64,000 nucleotides of DNA, taken from NCBI GenBank assembly GCA_964430505.1, contig CAYSGH010000004.1, positions 1 through 64,000 of the forward strand, written 5' to 3'. Under the pieces are notes generated by a model. The model had not been told where the DNA came from, did not search any database, and worked only from the letters and a program-made list of their open reading frames with translations. The stretch comes from UBA6176 sp032119375 (GTDB taxonomy: Bacteria > Verrucomicrobiota > Verrucomicrobiia > Limisphaerales > UBA9464). Of the stretch, positions 17,902-27,064 are shown piece by piece. The stretch's first letter is position 1. Each line of letters begins with the position of its first letter. A program made the translations under genes and the position numbers.

Positions 17902-18363
17902 ATGAAGCTCTCCGTCCGAGGCGAATATGCCCTGCGCGCCCTGACCCACCTAGGCTTGTACCACGGCCCGGGGGTCATCCGCGTCCAGGACATCGCCAAG
18001 GAACAAAACATCCCCAGGCGCTTCCTCGAGCAAATCCTCAATGCGCTCCGCAGCGGCCGCTTCGTCGAAAGCCGCCGCGGCATCACCGGCGGGTATCGCC
18101 TCGCCCGACCCGCCTCCGAGATCCGGCTCGCCGACGTCATCCGTCATCTCGAAGGGGCCCTCGCCCCGGTCGGATGCGTCAGCGAGAAGTTCTACGAGAA
18201 GTGCAACTGCCCCAACGAACGCCTGTGCGCCCTCCGCTCCGTCATGAAGGAGGTCCGCGACGCCATCGCCGGCATCCTGGAGGAACGCACCGTGGCCGAC
18301 CTCGTCGAACGCGCCATCCTCCTCAAGGAACACCCCGCCGGCGCCGACGACTTCGTCATCTAG
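17902..18363 (+). CDS. Rrf2-family transcriptional regulator
   Basis: 153 residues from ATG 17902 (MKLSVRGEYALRALTHLG). The winged helix spans about residues 1-80 with VQDIAKEQNIPRRFLEQIL and SRRGITGGYRLARP, typical of Rrf2/IscR/CymR. Four cysteines (C92, C101, C103, C109) sit where IscR-type proteins bind an Fe-S cluster, with spacing close to but not identical to IscR. Divergent placement from sbp-cysTWA suggests it controls sulfate uptake in response to sulfur or Fe-S status, as CymR or CysR-like Rrf2 proteins do. The long open frame upstream of 17902 is not coding. Target and effector are inferred. Confidence 0.88.
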   Translation: MKLSVRGEYALRALTHLGLYHGPGVIRVQDIAKEQNIPRRFLEQILNALRSGRFVESRRGITGGYRLARPASEIRLADVIRHLEGALAPVGCVSEKFYEKCNCPNERLCALRSVMKEVRDAIAGILEERTVADLVERAILLKEHPAGADDFVI

Positions 18364-18406
18364 CCGCTCGCCGCTCGCTGGCCCCCTCCCACGAAGGACC
18401 ATCCTC

Positions 18407-18423
18407 GGAGCCGAGACGGCTCC
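18407..18423. repeat. GAGAC-loop hairpin, copy 1
   Basis: GGAGCC-GAGAC-GGCTCC followed by GCCAC, 44 bp after the rrf2 stop. The same arrangement (6-8 bp stem, GAGAC loop, then GCCAC) recurs at 25628-25648, and a degraded one in reverse at 31831-31852. It is followed by C-rich sequence. It could act as a transcript end. Otherwise the 158-bp spacer before the helicase gene shows nothing. Confidence 0.5.
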
Positions 18424-18521
18424 GCCACCATGCCGCCGCAGCCCCCCGCCCCCGCTTCCCGCCCAAACGCCGTGCGCGAACGGGATTGTCGCCTTGGGCT
18501 TCCGGCCTAATCTCACGCCCC

Positions 18522-21500
18522 ATGGACTGGCGCGACTTCTCCTTGGCCGATGCCGCCGCAGCCGAAGAATCCCTCGAAGCCTACCCCTCCGCCGTGCGCG
18601 AGAAGGGCGACGAAACCTTTCGCCGCGGCGCGGTGCAGGCCATCCGCTGCATCGATCCGCATCGTTCGTTTGCCGGTTCCGTCTCCGGCCTGCACCCCTG
18701 CGAGGTGGCATTGCGCCTCGATGAGAACGGCCAGTGGCTGTCGGACTGCACCTGCCCGTCTGGCCCCGCATGTGAGCACGCCTACGCCCTCACCCGCCAT
18801 CTCCTGACCCGCCATCGGCTGATCGAGGGCAATCAACCCAAGAAGCCTGCAAAGACCAGCCGCAAGGCGGCCGCGTCCCCCGCCCCGGCACCCGCAGCAC
18901 CCGCAACCCCCGCTCCCACCATCGCGCCCGGCGCGCCCGCAGCAGGCCCGACCAACCCAACCCAAGCGGCCACTGGCACCGCCGCCGCCCCCACGCCGCC
19001 CGCCCCCGACCCATCCCCCCTCGAGCGCCGCCTCGCGGAGCGCGGGCATGCCATCAACCCCAAGCAACGCGCCTTTCTCACGCAGGTCTCCGACCTGTTC
19101 AAAAGGTTCGGCAAGCGCCCCGCCATCCCGCGCGCCGAGCTGGAGCGCGTGGGCCTTGCCCGCCCGGCCACCTCCACGTCGGCGTTCGACGGCGTGCAGC
19201 TCTGGCGCACGCCCCCACGGGACGAGTTCGAGTTCTGGCTGTACCTGGCCCAGTTCGCCGAGGACAAGGGCACGGGCATCCCGGACTTCATCCAATCCAT
19301 CTCCGACCTTGAGCCCTTGCGGCGCCGCCTCGCCCTCGAGAAGCGCAACGCCGAGATCGAGCACTGGCGACAGGTCCTCGCCTCGTGGGGCGTCATCCCC
19401 GAGGACGACTCCGGCCCGTCGGGCACCGCCGACCTTCGCATCCGCTTCGCTGACGGCGAGGCGTTGCTCGAATGGCGTCGCGCGTCCACGGATGACTTCG
19501 AGCCCATGAAGGCCCACCAGTTCGAGCGCTTTGGACAGGCCCACGCCGCCCGGGGGGCGCTCGAGCCCGAGGCCCTCCTCATCTGGCATACGTTCCAGCA
19601 AGGGCTTGCCGCCAACGGCTACAAGAAGCCCGCCATCAACCCCTCCGAGCCCACGGCGCGCCGCGCCCTTGGCTTCCTTCTCCGCCAGCCCGGCGTCGCC
19701 TCCCGCATCGTCAACAGCGACGGCGAATCCCTCGCCCGCTCCCCGCGCCCCCTCCGCTGGCGCCTGTCCCCCCCCGACGACGTTCAGGGCGACTACCTTC
19801 TCCGCCTCGTGGACGACGGGGGCAACCCCGCCCCCACCATCCACGCCACCTTCCCGGGCCTGCCCACGCTGTACCTCACCGACGAGGCCCTCTTCCCGGG
19901 GCCGCCCACGGACGACCGGTTGGTGGCGCTCAACTCGGACACCCCAGTCCCCGCCGCCGCCGTTGAGTCACGGGGTGGCGTTCGGTTCCTCCGCAACCTC
20001 GGCATCGACCTGCCCCCGCGCCTTGCCGACCGCGTCCGCCTGCTCCCGCTGCGCCCGTTGCTCCGCATGCACCTGCGCCAGCTCACCCATGGCTCCGACG
20101 CCGAGCACTGCGTCCTTGAGGTGCTCGGCCTCTCGCCCGACGCCACCTTCGTGGAACGTTGGACCGGATCCCAATGGCAGGAACCACCGGGCACCAAGGC
20201 CATCGACGCCATCCAGGCTGCGGCCGGCGACCACATCGTCGCCGTGGACCGCAACGCCCTCGCGCCCATCCCGCCCCTCATCGACGCCCTCGGCTTCCGC
20301 TGGGACTTCGCCCGGCAACAATGGATCCTGCGCGTCACCCGTTCCTTTCCCGACCGCTTCGTCCCGTGGCTCCAATCCCTGCCCAAGGACGTCTCCGTCG
20401 AGCTCAACGGCGAGCTCGCGTCCTTCACCCATGCCGAGGTCTCCGGGCGCGTCCGCCTCTCCGTCGCGCCCGCCGAGTCCGTGGACTGGTTCGACCTCCG
20501 CGTCGTCCTCGACGTCAGCGACACCTCCCTCACCCAGGCCGAGCTCAAGCTCCTGCTGGAAGCCCGGGGCAAGTGGGTGCGCCTCGCCTCCAAGGGCTGG
20601 CGGCGCCTCGACTTCCAGCTCACCGACGTCGAGGACCAGCAGCTCGCCAAGCTCGGCCTCAGCCCCCACGACCTCGCCTCCGAATCCCAGCGGCTCCACG
20701 TCCTCCAAATCGACCCCGACGCCGCCGAAGGACTTCTCCCCGAGGATTCCGTCCAGCGCATCCGCATCCGGGCGGAGGAGATCAAGACGCGGGTGCAACC
20801 CGAGAAGCCCGACCTCGTGAAGGCCGAGCTTCGCCCCTACCAGCTCGAGGGCTTCCACTTCCTCGCCTACCTCGCGACCAACGGGTTCGGCGGGGTGCTG
20901 GCCGACGACATGGGCCTGGGCAAGACGCTCCAGACCCTGACGTGGATCGCATGGCTCCGGCGCGAGCACGAGGAAGGGCGCCTCTCGATGGATCCCGGCA
21001 CGTCGCCGTCGCAACGTGGCAAGCCGCGTGACGCCCGGAAGTCGTCGCCCGCGCCAACGCCCGGGGCCGTCCCGCCCGTGCTCGTCATCTGCCCCAAGTC
21101 CGTCTGTGACAACTGGCGCGCCGAGGCCGCCCGCTTCACCCCCCACCTCCGCGTCCGCCCGTGGCGCGGCACGGAGCTCGACTCGATGCCCTCGCGCCTC
21201 GACGAGGCCGACGTCCACATCATCAACTACAACCAGCTCCGCATGATCGGCGAGGCCTTGGCCGAGCAACCGCTCCTCGCGGTCGTCCTCGACGAGGGCC
21301 AATACATCAAGAACCCGTCCTCCGTCACCTCCATGCTCGTCCGCACCCTCAAGGCCGGGCATCGACTCGTCCTGAGCGGCACCCCCATCGAGAACCGCCT
21401 CCTCGACCTCTGGTCGCTCATGTCCTTCGCCATGCCCGGCATCCTGGGCAACCGCGCCTCCTTCCAAAAGCTCTTCGACTCCTCCCAGGATCCCCTCGCC

Positions 21501-22292
21501 CGACGCCGCCTCTCCGCACGGACCCGCCCCTTCCTCCTGCGCCGCACCAAGTCCCAGGTCGCCCGCGACCTGCCGGACCGGATCGAGGAGGACCTGTTCT
21601 GCGAGCTCGAGGGCGACCAACTCACCCTCTACAAGGCCGAGCTCAAGCGCGCCCAGCAGATGCTCCTCAAGGTCAAGACCGCCAAGCAACTGGCCCAGGA
21701 ACGCTTCAACCTCCTCACCTCCCTCCTCCGCCTGCGCCAGATCTGCTGCCATCCCAAGCTCGTCCAACCCGACTCCACCGCCCCCTCCGCCAAGCTCGAA
21801 GCGCTCATCGAAACCCTCGAGCCCCTCGTCGAGGAAGGCCAAAAGGTCCTCGTCTTCTCCCAGTTCGTCTCCCTCCTCGAGCTGCTCCAGTCCGAGCTCC
21901 ACGCCCGCCGCTGGAACACCTTCTTCCTCGCCGGCGAAACCGAGGACCGCGGGGCCCTCGTCCGCGACTTCCAGGCCGCCGAGGGCAGCGCCGTCTTCCT
22001 CATCTCCCTCAAGGCCGGCGGCTTCGGCCTCAACCTCACCGCCGCGCCCTACGTCGTCCTCTTCGACCCCTGGTGGAACCCCGCCGTCGAGGCCCAGGCC
22101 ATCGACCGCTCCCACCGCATCGGCCAAACCCAAAAGGTCATCGCCTACCGCCTGCTCATTAAGGATTCCCTCGAGGAAAAAATCCGCGCCCTCCAACACA
22201 AGAAAAAGGCCCTCGCCGACGACGTCCTCGGCGAGGAGTCCTTCACCACCAACCTCTCCATCGAGGACTTCCAGTTCCTCTTCAACGAGTAG
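18522..22292 (+). CDS. SWIM zinc-finger SNF2-family helicase
   Basis: 1256 residues from ATG 18522. An N-terminal SWIM-type zinc motif (C76-x-C78-x5-C84-x-H86) is followed by an Ala/Pro-rich linker (about 105-165) and a long middle region with no recognised signature (170-765). A complete SNF2 ATPase comes last: motif I ADDMGLGKT near 794, motif II LDEGQYIKN (DEGQ instead of DEAH/DEGH) near 923, motif III LSGTPIENRL, and motif VI DRSHRIGQTQKV near 1191. Such SWIM-SNF2 proteins (HepA/RapA-like) translocate on double-stranded DNA, possibly remodelling RNA polymerase or nucleoid complexes. The start is chosen from the SWIM region; the frame stays open far upstream over other genes. Confidence 0.88.
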   Translation: MDWRDFSLADAAAAEESLEAYPSAVREKGDETFRRGAVQAIRCIDPHRSFAGSVSGLHPCEVALRLDENGQWLSDCTCPSGPACEHAYALTRHLLTRHRLIEGNQPKKPAKTSRKAAASPAPAPAAPATPAPTIAPGAPAAGPTNPTQAATGTAAAPTPPAPDPSPLERRLAERGHAINPKQRAFLTQVSDLFKRFGKRPAIPRAELERVGLARPATSTSAFDGVQLWRTPPRDEFEFWLYLAQFAEDKGTGIPDFIQSISDLEPLRRRLALEKRNAEIEHWRQVLASWGVIPEDDSGPSGTADLRIRFADGEALLEWRRASTDDFEPMKAHQFERFGQAHAARGALEPEALLIWHTFQQGLAANGYKKPAINPSEPTARRALGFLLRQPGVASRIVNSDGESLARSPRPLRWRLSPPDDVQGDYLLRLVDDGGNPAPTIHATFPGLPTLYLTDEALFPGPPTDDRLVALNSDTPVPAAAVESRGGVRFLRNLGIDLPPRLADRVRLLPLRPLLRMHLRQLTHGSDAEHCVLEVLGLSPDATFVERWTGSQWQEPPGTKAIDAIQAAAGDHIVAVDRNALAPIPPLIDALGFRWDFARQQWILRVTRSFPDRFVPWLQSLPKDVSVELNGELASFTHAEVSGRVRLSVAPAESVDWFDLRVVLDVSDTSLTQAELKLLLEARGKWVRLASKGWRRLDFQLTDVEDQQLAKLGLSPHDLASESQRLHVLQIDPDAAEGLLPEDSVQRIRIRAEEIKTRVQPEKPDLVKAELRPYQLEGFHFLAYLATNGFGGVLADDMGLGKTLQTLTWIAWLRREHEEGRLSMDPGTSPSQRGKPRDARKSSPAPTPGAVPPVLVICPKSVCDNWRAEAARFTPHLRVRPWRGTELDSMPSRLDEADVHIINYNQLRMIGEALAEQPLLAVVLDEGQYIKNPSSVTSMLVRTLKAGHRLVLSGTPIENRLLDLWSLMSFAMPGILGNRASFQKLFDSSQDPLARRRLSARTRPFLLRRTKSQVARDLPDRIEEDLFCELEGDQLTLYKAELKRAQQMLLKVKTAKQLAQERFNLLTSLLRLRQICCHPKLVQPDSTAPSAKLEALIETLEPLVEEGQKVLVFSQFVSLLELLQSELHARRWNTFFLAGETEDRGALVRDFQAAEGSAVFLISLKAGGFGLNLTAAPYVVLFDPWWNPAVEAQAIDRSHRIGQTQKVIAYRLLIKDSLEEKIRALQHKKKALADDVLGEESFTTNLSIEDFQFLFNE

Positions 22293-22346
22293 CCAGGCCA
22301 CCGTTCCCGTGCGCGGCGACGTCATGGTTCGCCGCCGGTGACGGAC

Positions 22347-22370
22347 GGGGAGCGGGGAGCGGGGAGCGGG
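22347..22370. repeat. heptanucleotide array (GGGGAGC)n
   Basis: About 3.5 tandem copies of GGGGAGC, 55 bp after the helicase stop. Complementary arrays (GCTCCCC)n occur at 22732-22757 and 25659-25690, and a GCGGGAA variant at 31787-31811. This copy and 22732-22757 flank the MITE-like element as an inverted pair. Confidence 0.8.
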
Positions 22371-22417
22371 AGGCGACCGGGAAGGGAGAATCGAACGCGG
22401 TCGTATGTCCCGAAGGA

Positions 22418-22652
22418 ATGAACTTGGAAACGGCGGTCCAAGAGGGTCCCAACGCGAGGAAGGAGCTGTTCCATCGTGTCGGATAAGGCCATGGACAGGA
22501 TTCGAGGGGCTCACCATCCAGGTGAGGTTGGGGTGGGCTCGACAGGGCTGTAGGCCGGGTCCCCTGACCCGGCGCACCGGGCATGCGGCATCGCCATCGC
22601 CGCGTGAGGGCACGCGGCCTACAAACTGCCCAACTGCCGTTTCTAGGATGAA
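22418..22652. mobile_element. MITE/REPIN-like element, copy A
   Basis: A full-length, about 230-bp copy between the helicase and rlmI-like genes. Terminal inverted repeats: left AATGAACTTGGAAACGGCGGT, shown here only by key bases GGAAACGGCGGT (22426-22437); right ACTGCCGTTTCTAGG. Inside are a CTCACC/GGTGAG hairpin, then GCCGGGTC-CCCT-GACCCGGC and GCCGCGTG-AGGG-CACGCGGC, two REP-like stems in opposite orientation, each bounded by GTAGGCC/GGCCTAC. It is homologous to copies B (35.4 kb) and C (62.9 kb). It encodes no protein. Confidence 0.85.
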
Positions 22653-22731
22653 TGACGCCTTGGCGCTTCCCGGAGGACGGCACCCCTCATCACCGTGGCG
22701 ATGGAATCCGGACCCGCCCCTCGCCCCCCGT

Positions 22732-22757
22732 TCCCCGCTCCCCGCTCCCCGCTCCCC
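22732..22757. repeat. heptanucleotide array (GCTCCCC)n
   Basis: Three tandem copies plus a partial, inverted relative to the array at 22347. The surrounding 22653-22807 is C-rich noncoding sequence upstream of the rlmI-like gene, with no promoter that I could define. Confidence 0.8.
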
Positions 22758-22807
22758 CCTTCCCGCCCTTCCCCACGCTTGAGCCCGGACCCCGCCCAAG
22801 GTAGGGC

Positions 22808-24043
22808 ATGGACGTGCAATCGCGCCCGTCCCCGGCTCCTGTCCCCGAAACCGTCCCGGCCTCGTCCACGGCCCCGTGGCGGGAGCCATGGGTCCGCCTG
22901 CGGACGTTCAGCTATCACCCCACGATCTACCCCGCCATGATCGGCGAGGTGTCGCGCGACATCCGGCCGGGGGCCTGGGTGGACGTGTACGACAAGAACG
23001 GCCGCATGTTCGGCAACGGCCTGTTCCACCCCACGGCCCGCGTGCCCCTGCGCATGGTCCACCACGGCGACGCGCCCACCACCGACGCCTTGCTGCACCA
23101 ACTTCTCGACCGCGCCATCGACCTGCGCCTCGGCCCCTTGGGCCTGCCCGGCACCACCGACGCCTTCCGCGTCGTCCACTCGGACGGTGACGGGCTGGGG
23201 GGGCTCATCGTGGACAAGTTCGGCGACGTGTTGTCGGTGCAGGTGCACAGCCTCGGGATCTGGCAGCGGCTGAAGCCCATGCTGGCGCGCCTGCACGAAC
23301 GCCTCGGGACGCAACGGACCCTCGTGCACGTCGATCCGGCCATCGCCCGACAGGAGGGCATCCGCATCCAGGACCATCCCTCGGATGCCGTCCGCGCGAT
23401 CAAGATCCGAGAGCATGGCATCCGATTCGAGGTGGACTTCGCAACGGGCCACAAGACCGGGTTCTTCTGCGACCAACGCGAGAACCGGCGACGCCTCGCC
23501 CGCTGGACGCAGGGCAAGCGCGTGCTGGACCTGTGTTGCTACACCGGGGGCTTCGCCCTGGCAGCCAAGGTCGCGGGCGGGGCGGAGTCCGTGACGGCCG
23601 TGGACCTCGACGAGGACGCCGTTGCGCAGGCACGCCGCAACGCGAACCTCAACATGGCGCGCATCGAGTGGGTCCATTGCGACGCCTACGCCTACGCGCG
23701 GCAGATGCGCAAGGACCGCAAGTCGTTCGATGTCGTCATCCTGGACCCCCCGAAGCTCGTGGAGGGCCGCGACGAACTGGAGCAGGCGGAGGGCATCACC
23801 CGCTACGAGGACCTGAACAGCCTCGGGATCGTGATCACGGAGCCCGGCGGGCTGCTCGTCACCTGCTCCTGCTCCGGACGCGTGTCGGCGGAGGACTTCG
23901 AGCGGCTCGTCGTGCGCTCCGCCCATCGCGTGGGCCGCAAGCTCCAGTTCCTCGACCGCACCGGCCCCGGAGAGGATCACCCCGTCATGTCCAACTGCCC
24001 CGAAAGCCGGTACCTCAAGGTCCTCTGGGCACGGGTCTTCTAG
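22808..24043 (+). CDS. class I SAM-dependent 23S rRNA methyltransferase (RlmI-like)
   Basis: 411 residues. An N-terminal PUA-like RNA-binding region (about 28-100, VRLRTFSYHPTIYPAMIGEV) is followed by a connector (HSDGDGLGGLIVDKFGD) and a Rossmann domain with motif I DLCCYTGGFALAAKVAGG, motif IV ILDPPKL and motif VI LVTCSCSG, which holds the catalytic cysteine of m5C methyltransferases. RlmI methylates C1962 of 23S rRNA in E. coli. The first 25 residues are Pro/Ser-rich and poorly conserved, so translation could begin later. It is a single gene flanked by repeats. Confidence 0.88.
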   Translation: MDVQSRPSPAPVPETVPASSTAPWREPWVRLRTFSYHPTIYPAMIGEVSRDIRPGAWVDVYDKNGRMFGNGLFHPTARVPLRMVHHGDAPTTDALLHQLLDRAIDLRLGPLGLPGTTDAFRVVHSDGDGLGGLIVDKFGDVLSVQVHSLGIWQRLKPMLARLHERLGTQRTLVHVDPAIARQEGIRIQDHPSDAVRAIKIREHGIRFEVDFATGHKTGFFCDQRENRRRLARWTQGKRVLDLCCYTGGFALAAKVAGGAESVTAVDLDEDAVAQARRNANLNMARIEWVHCDAYAYARQMRKDRKSFDVVILDPPKLVEGRDELEQAEGITRYEDLNSLGIVITEPGGLLVTCSCSGRVSAEDFERLVVRSAHRVGRKLQFLDRTGPGEDHPVMSNCPESRYLKVLWARVF

Positions 24044-24112
24044 TCTTGCCCCACGGGCGTTGTCCGCGGGTCGCCGACGGCAGCCTTTTCATCCAGACGG
24101 CCTCGGCACAGG

Positions 24113-25567
24113 ATGGGTCTCGTGAACACGCAAGGCCTCCGCGACCTCACGCGTCGTCGCTTCCTCAAGCAATGCGGGACGGGCATGGGAGCCCTTGCCC
24201 TCGGATCGTTGCTGGACGACCGCCTCCTGTCGGCCCCGGCGCCCGCCACGCCGGACGCCGTCTTGGCCAACGCCGTCCGTACCCACTTCGCGCCCAAGGC
24301 CAGGAACATCATCTACCTGTTCCAGTCCGGCGGGCCCTCGCACCTCGACCTCTTTGATCCCAAGCCGGAGCTGAAGAAGCGCGACGGCCAGCAGGTGCCC
24401 GAGGACCTCGTCCGCAACGTGCGCCTCGCGCAGATTGGCAAGAATGCCCGCCTCCTCGCGTCGCCCTACGCCTTCGCGCGCCATGGACAGTCCGGCATGT
24501 GGCTGAGCGAGCTGTTGCCGCACCTATCCGGCATCGTGGACGACGTGTGCTTCGTGCAGGGGTTCTACTCGGAGGCGTTCAACCACGACCCCGCGACGCT
24601 CTTCATGAACACGGGCGCGCAACTCGCCGGGCGCCCGGCCATGGGCTCCTGGTTCAGCTACGGCCTCGGAAGCGAAAGCAAGGACCTGCCGGCCTTCGTC
24701 GTCCTCATGACCGGCGTCGGACAACCCCTCACCAACGCCTCGTGGGGCTCCGGCTTCCTCCCCACCGCCCACCAAGGCGTCGCGCTCCGCCCGCAAGGCG
24801 ACCCCGTCCTGTTCGTCGGCAACCCGCCCGGCATGGGCGCCCGCCGCCGACGCGAGTCGCTCGACGTCCTGCGCGACCTCAACCGCGCCCGGCACGACCT
24901 CCTGCGCGACCCCGAGATCGAGACCCGCATCGCCGCCTACGAGATGGCCTACCGCATGCAAACCAGCGTGCCCGAGGTCATGGACATCTCCGGCGAGGCC
25001 CCCAAGGTCCACGCCGCCTACGGCACCACCCCCGGCCGCGCCTCCTTCGCCAACAACTGCCTCCTCGCCCGCCGCCTCGTCGAGCGCGGCGTCCGCTTCA
25101 TCCAACTGTACCACCGCGGCTGGGACCACCACGGCGGCCCCGACGGCAACCTCGTCTTCGACCTCAAGAAGCGATGCCTGGAAACGGACCAGCCTTCCGT
25201 GGCGCTCATCCGGGACCTCAAGCAACGCGGCCTCCTCGACGAAACCCTCGTGCTGTGGGGCGGCGAGTTCGGCAGGACCCCCATGATGCAGGGGGCACTC
25301 AAGCCCGACCAAATCGGCCGCGACCATCACCCCCACGGCTACACGATCTGGATGGCCGGCGGCGGCATCAAGCCGGGCGTCGTCCACGGCGGCACCGACG
25401 ACTTCGGCTTCAACGCCGTGGGCCAGCGCGTCCACGTCCACGACCTCCACGCGACGATCCTGCACCTGTTCGGCATCGACCACCTCCGCCTCACCTACCG
25501 CTTCCAAGGCCGCGACTACCGCCTCACGGACGTCCACGGCGACGTGGTGAAGGACATCCTGGCCTAG
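24113..25567 (+). CDS. Tat-exported DUF1501 protein
   Basis: 484 residues with a twin-arginine signal (LTRRRFLKQCGTGMGALALG). The mature domain is alkaline-phosphatase/sulfatase-like DUF1501: IIYLFQSGGPSHLDLFDPKPEL, HGQSGMWLSELLPHL, LLARRLVERGVRFIQL, LVLWGGEFGRTP, HDLHATILHLFGIDH. This family is expanded in Planctomycetes and Verrucomicrobia and is usually adjacent to a DUF1549/DUF1553 partner. None is adjacent here, so this copy stands alone; a complete pair exists at 56-60 kb. The substrate is unknown. Confidence 0.88.
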   Translation: MGLVNTQGLRDLTRRRFLKQCGTGMGALALGSLLDDRLLSAPAPATPDAVLANAVRTHFAPKARNIIYLFQSGGPSHLDLFDPKPELKKRDGQQVPEDLVRNVRLAQIGKNARLLASPYAFARHGQSGMWLSELLPHLSGIVDDVCFVQGFYSEAFNHDPATLFMNTGAQLAGRPAMGSWFSYGLGSESKDLPAFVVLMTGVGQPLTNASWGSGFLPTAHQGVALRPQGDPVLFVGNPPGMGARRRRESLDVLRDLNRARHDLLRDPEIETRIAAYEMAYRMQTSVPEVMDISGEAPKVHAAYGTTPGRASFANNCLLARRLVERGVRFIQLYHRGWDHHGGPDGNLVFDLKKRCLETDQPSVALIRDLKQRGLLDETLVLWGGEFGRTPMMQGALKPDQIGRDHHPHGYTIWMAGGGIKPGVVHGGTDDFGFNAVGQRVHVHDLHATILHLFGIDHLRLTYRFQGRDYRLTDVHGDVVKDILA

Positions 25568-25627
25568 TGTCGTGTCTCGGAAATGGCGGGCATGAGCCTC
25601 GTCCCCAGGATGCGTCTGCCGGATCAC

Positions 25628-25690
25628 GCAGGGCCGAGACGGCCCTGCCACGTTGCCCGCTCCCCGCTCCCCGCTCCCCGCTCCCCGCTG
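25628..25690. repeat. GAGAC-loop hairpin copy 2 plus (GCTCCCC)n array
   Basis: GCAGGGCC-GAGAC-GGCCCTGC (25628-25648), then GCCACGTT and a (GCTCCCC) array of about four units at 25659-25690. It lies in the 182-bp gap between the DUF1501 gene and the next Tat protein. The same composite (hairpin, GCCACGTT, heptamers) occurs in reverse near 31.8 kb, so this is a dispersed intergenic unit. Confidence 0.75.
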
Positions 25691-25749
25691 CCCGCCGGAG
25701 GTTGGGCTTGGAATGCACGTGCTGGAACGGTCAACGTCCTCTCGTTCCC

Positions 25750-27030
25750 ATGAGCATGAGCATGAATCGAAGGACCTTCCTCGCGGGCAGCGCGGCGGCG
25801 ATGGCGTCCGGGATCGCATCCACCCTTCCCTCCCAAGCCTCCCCCGCATCGACGTCGCGCCGGCCGCGCATCGCGCTGATCGGCACCGAGGTTCGCACCC
25901 ATTCCCATGCGCAACACTTCATCGACCGCTTCCTGCTGGGCTACGCATGGGAAGGAGGCTGGCGCCGGCCGGACGTGGACCTGGTGTCGCTGTACATCGA
26001 CCAGTTCCCCGAGGGGGACCTTGCCCGGGGCACGGCGGCGCGGCATGGGGTGCCCCTCTACAAGACCATCGCGGAGGCGTTGACGCTCGGCGGCCAGACG
26101 CTGGCGGTGGACGGGGTGGTCATCATCGGCGAGCACGGCAAGTACCCGCGCAACGAGCGCGGCCAGACGCTTTATCCCCGGTACAAGTTCTTCAAGGAGG
26201 TGGTCCGCGTCTTCGAGGCAAGCGGCCACTCCGTCCCCGTCTTCAACGACAAGCACCTCTCCACCGACTGGCGCGAGTGCGTCGAGATGGTCGCGGACGC
26301 GCGCCGGCTGCGGTTCCCGTTCCAGGCGGGGTCGTCGTTGCCGGTGACGCGGCGGATGCCCTCCATCGACGTGCCGCACGGCACGCGCCTGACGGAGAGC
26401 GTGTGCGCGGCCTACGGCGGGATGGACAGCTACGACATCCACGGGCTGGAGACGGCGCAGTGCATGTCCGAGCGACGCCGCGGCGGCGAGGTGGGCATCC
26501 GCCGGGTGCTGGCCTTGCGCGGCGCGGACATGTGGAAGCACGCGGCCGGCCTGCCGACGACGTGCCGGTTGCTCGAGGCGGCGTTGTCCCGCAGCCACAA
26601 CCTGCCCGTGAAGGACGGGTATCCCACCGCGCGCGTGACCGTCGATTGGGCACGCGAGGTGTTCCCCGAGGGCTGGGCGTACTTCATCGACCACCTCGAC
26701 GGGTTCCGCACCACGCTCTTCATGCTGGCGATCCGCGACTTCAACTACGCCGGCTGGGACGCCGGGCGCGGCCGGGCGATCTCGTGCCAGATGTACCTGC
26801 CGATGCCCACGCACGGCTCGACGACCGCCGACTTCTTCAACCCGCAGATCCGGCACATCGAGCGCATGGTGGTGGAGCGTCGCCAACCCTACCCGCTCGA
26901 GCGCACGCTGCTGACCTCCGGCATGACGCTGGCCGGCGTCGAGTCGTTCGCGCGCGGCACGGCCGTGGACACGCCCGACATGGCGGTGCGCTACCGCGTG
27001 GGCGCGGAATCCTTCTACTGGGGCGCGTGA
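25750..27030 (+). CDS. Tat-exported hypothetical protein
   Basis: 426 residues; ATGs at 25750 and 25762 both precede a twin-arginine signal (MNRRTFLAGSAAAMASG). The mature protein begins RRPRIALIGTEVRTHSHAQHF, followed by alternating strands and helices such as VDGVVIIGEHGKYPRNERGQ, suggesting a Rossmann-like alpha/beta fold. Conserved-looking patches include IDQFPEGDLARG and FNDKHLSTDW. I do not recognise a characterised family; related oxidoreductase-associated secreted proteins are common in this lineage. It is 34 bp upstream of cca, possibly cotranscribed. No enzymatic function is claimed. Confidence 0.8.
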   Translation: MSMSMNRRTFLAGSAAAMASGIASTLPSQASPASTSRRPRIALIGTEVRTHSHAQHFIDRFLLGYAWEGGWRRPDVDLVSLYIDQFPEGDLARGTAARHGVPLYKTIAEALTLGGQTLAVDGVVIIGEHGKYPRNERGQTLYPRYKFFKEVVRVFEASGHSVPVFNDKHLSTDWRECVEMVADARRLRFPFQAGSSLPVTRRMPSIDVPHGTRLTESVCAAYGGMDSYDIHGLETAQCMSERRRGGEVGIRRVLALRGADMWKHAAGLPTTCRLLEAALSRSHNLPVKDGYPTARVTVDWAREVFPEGWAYFIDHLDGFRTTLFMLAIRDFNYAGWDAGRGRAISCQMYLPMPTHGSTTADFFNPQIRHIERMVVERRQPYPLERTLLTSGMTLAGVESFARGTAVDTPDMAVRYRVGAESFYWGA

Positions 27031-27064
27031 AGCCAAGGACGCCGCCGCGCGGCCGCCAGCCCCC

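Noticed and set aside
17511..18521. N-terminal extension of the SNF2 frame
   Set aside because: The open frame overlaps the sbp start and rrf2; homology begins only at 18522.
25659..25690. Heptanucleotide arrays as a CRISPR
   Set aside because: Units are 7 bp without spacers; not a CRISPR array.
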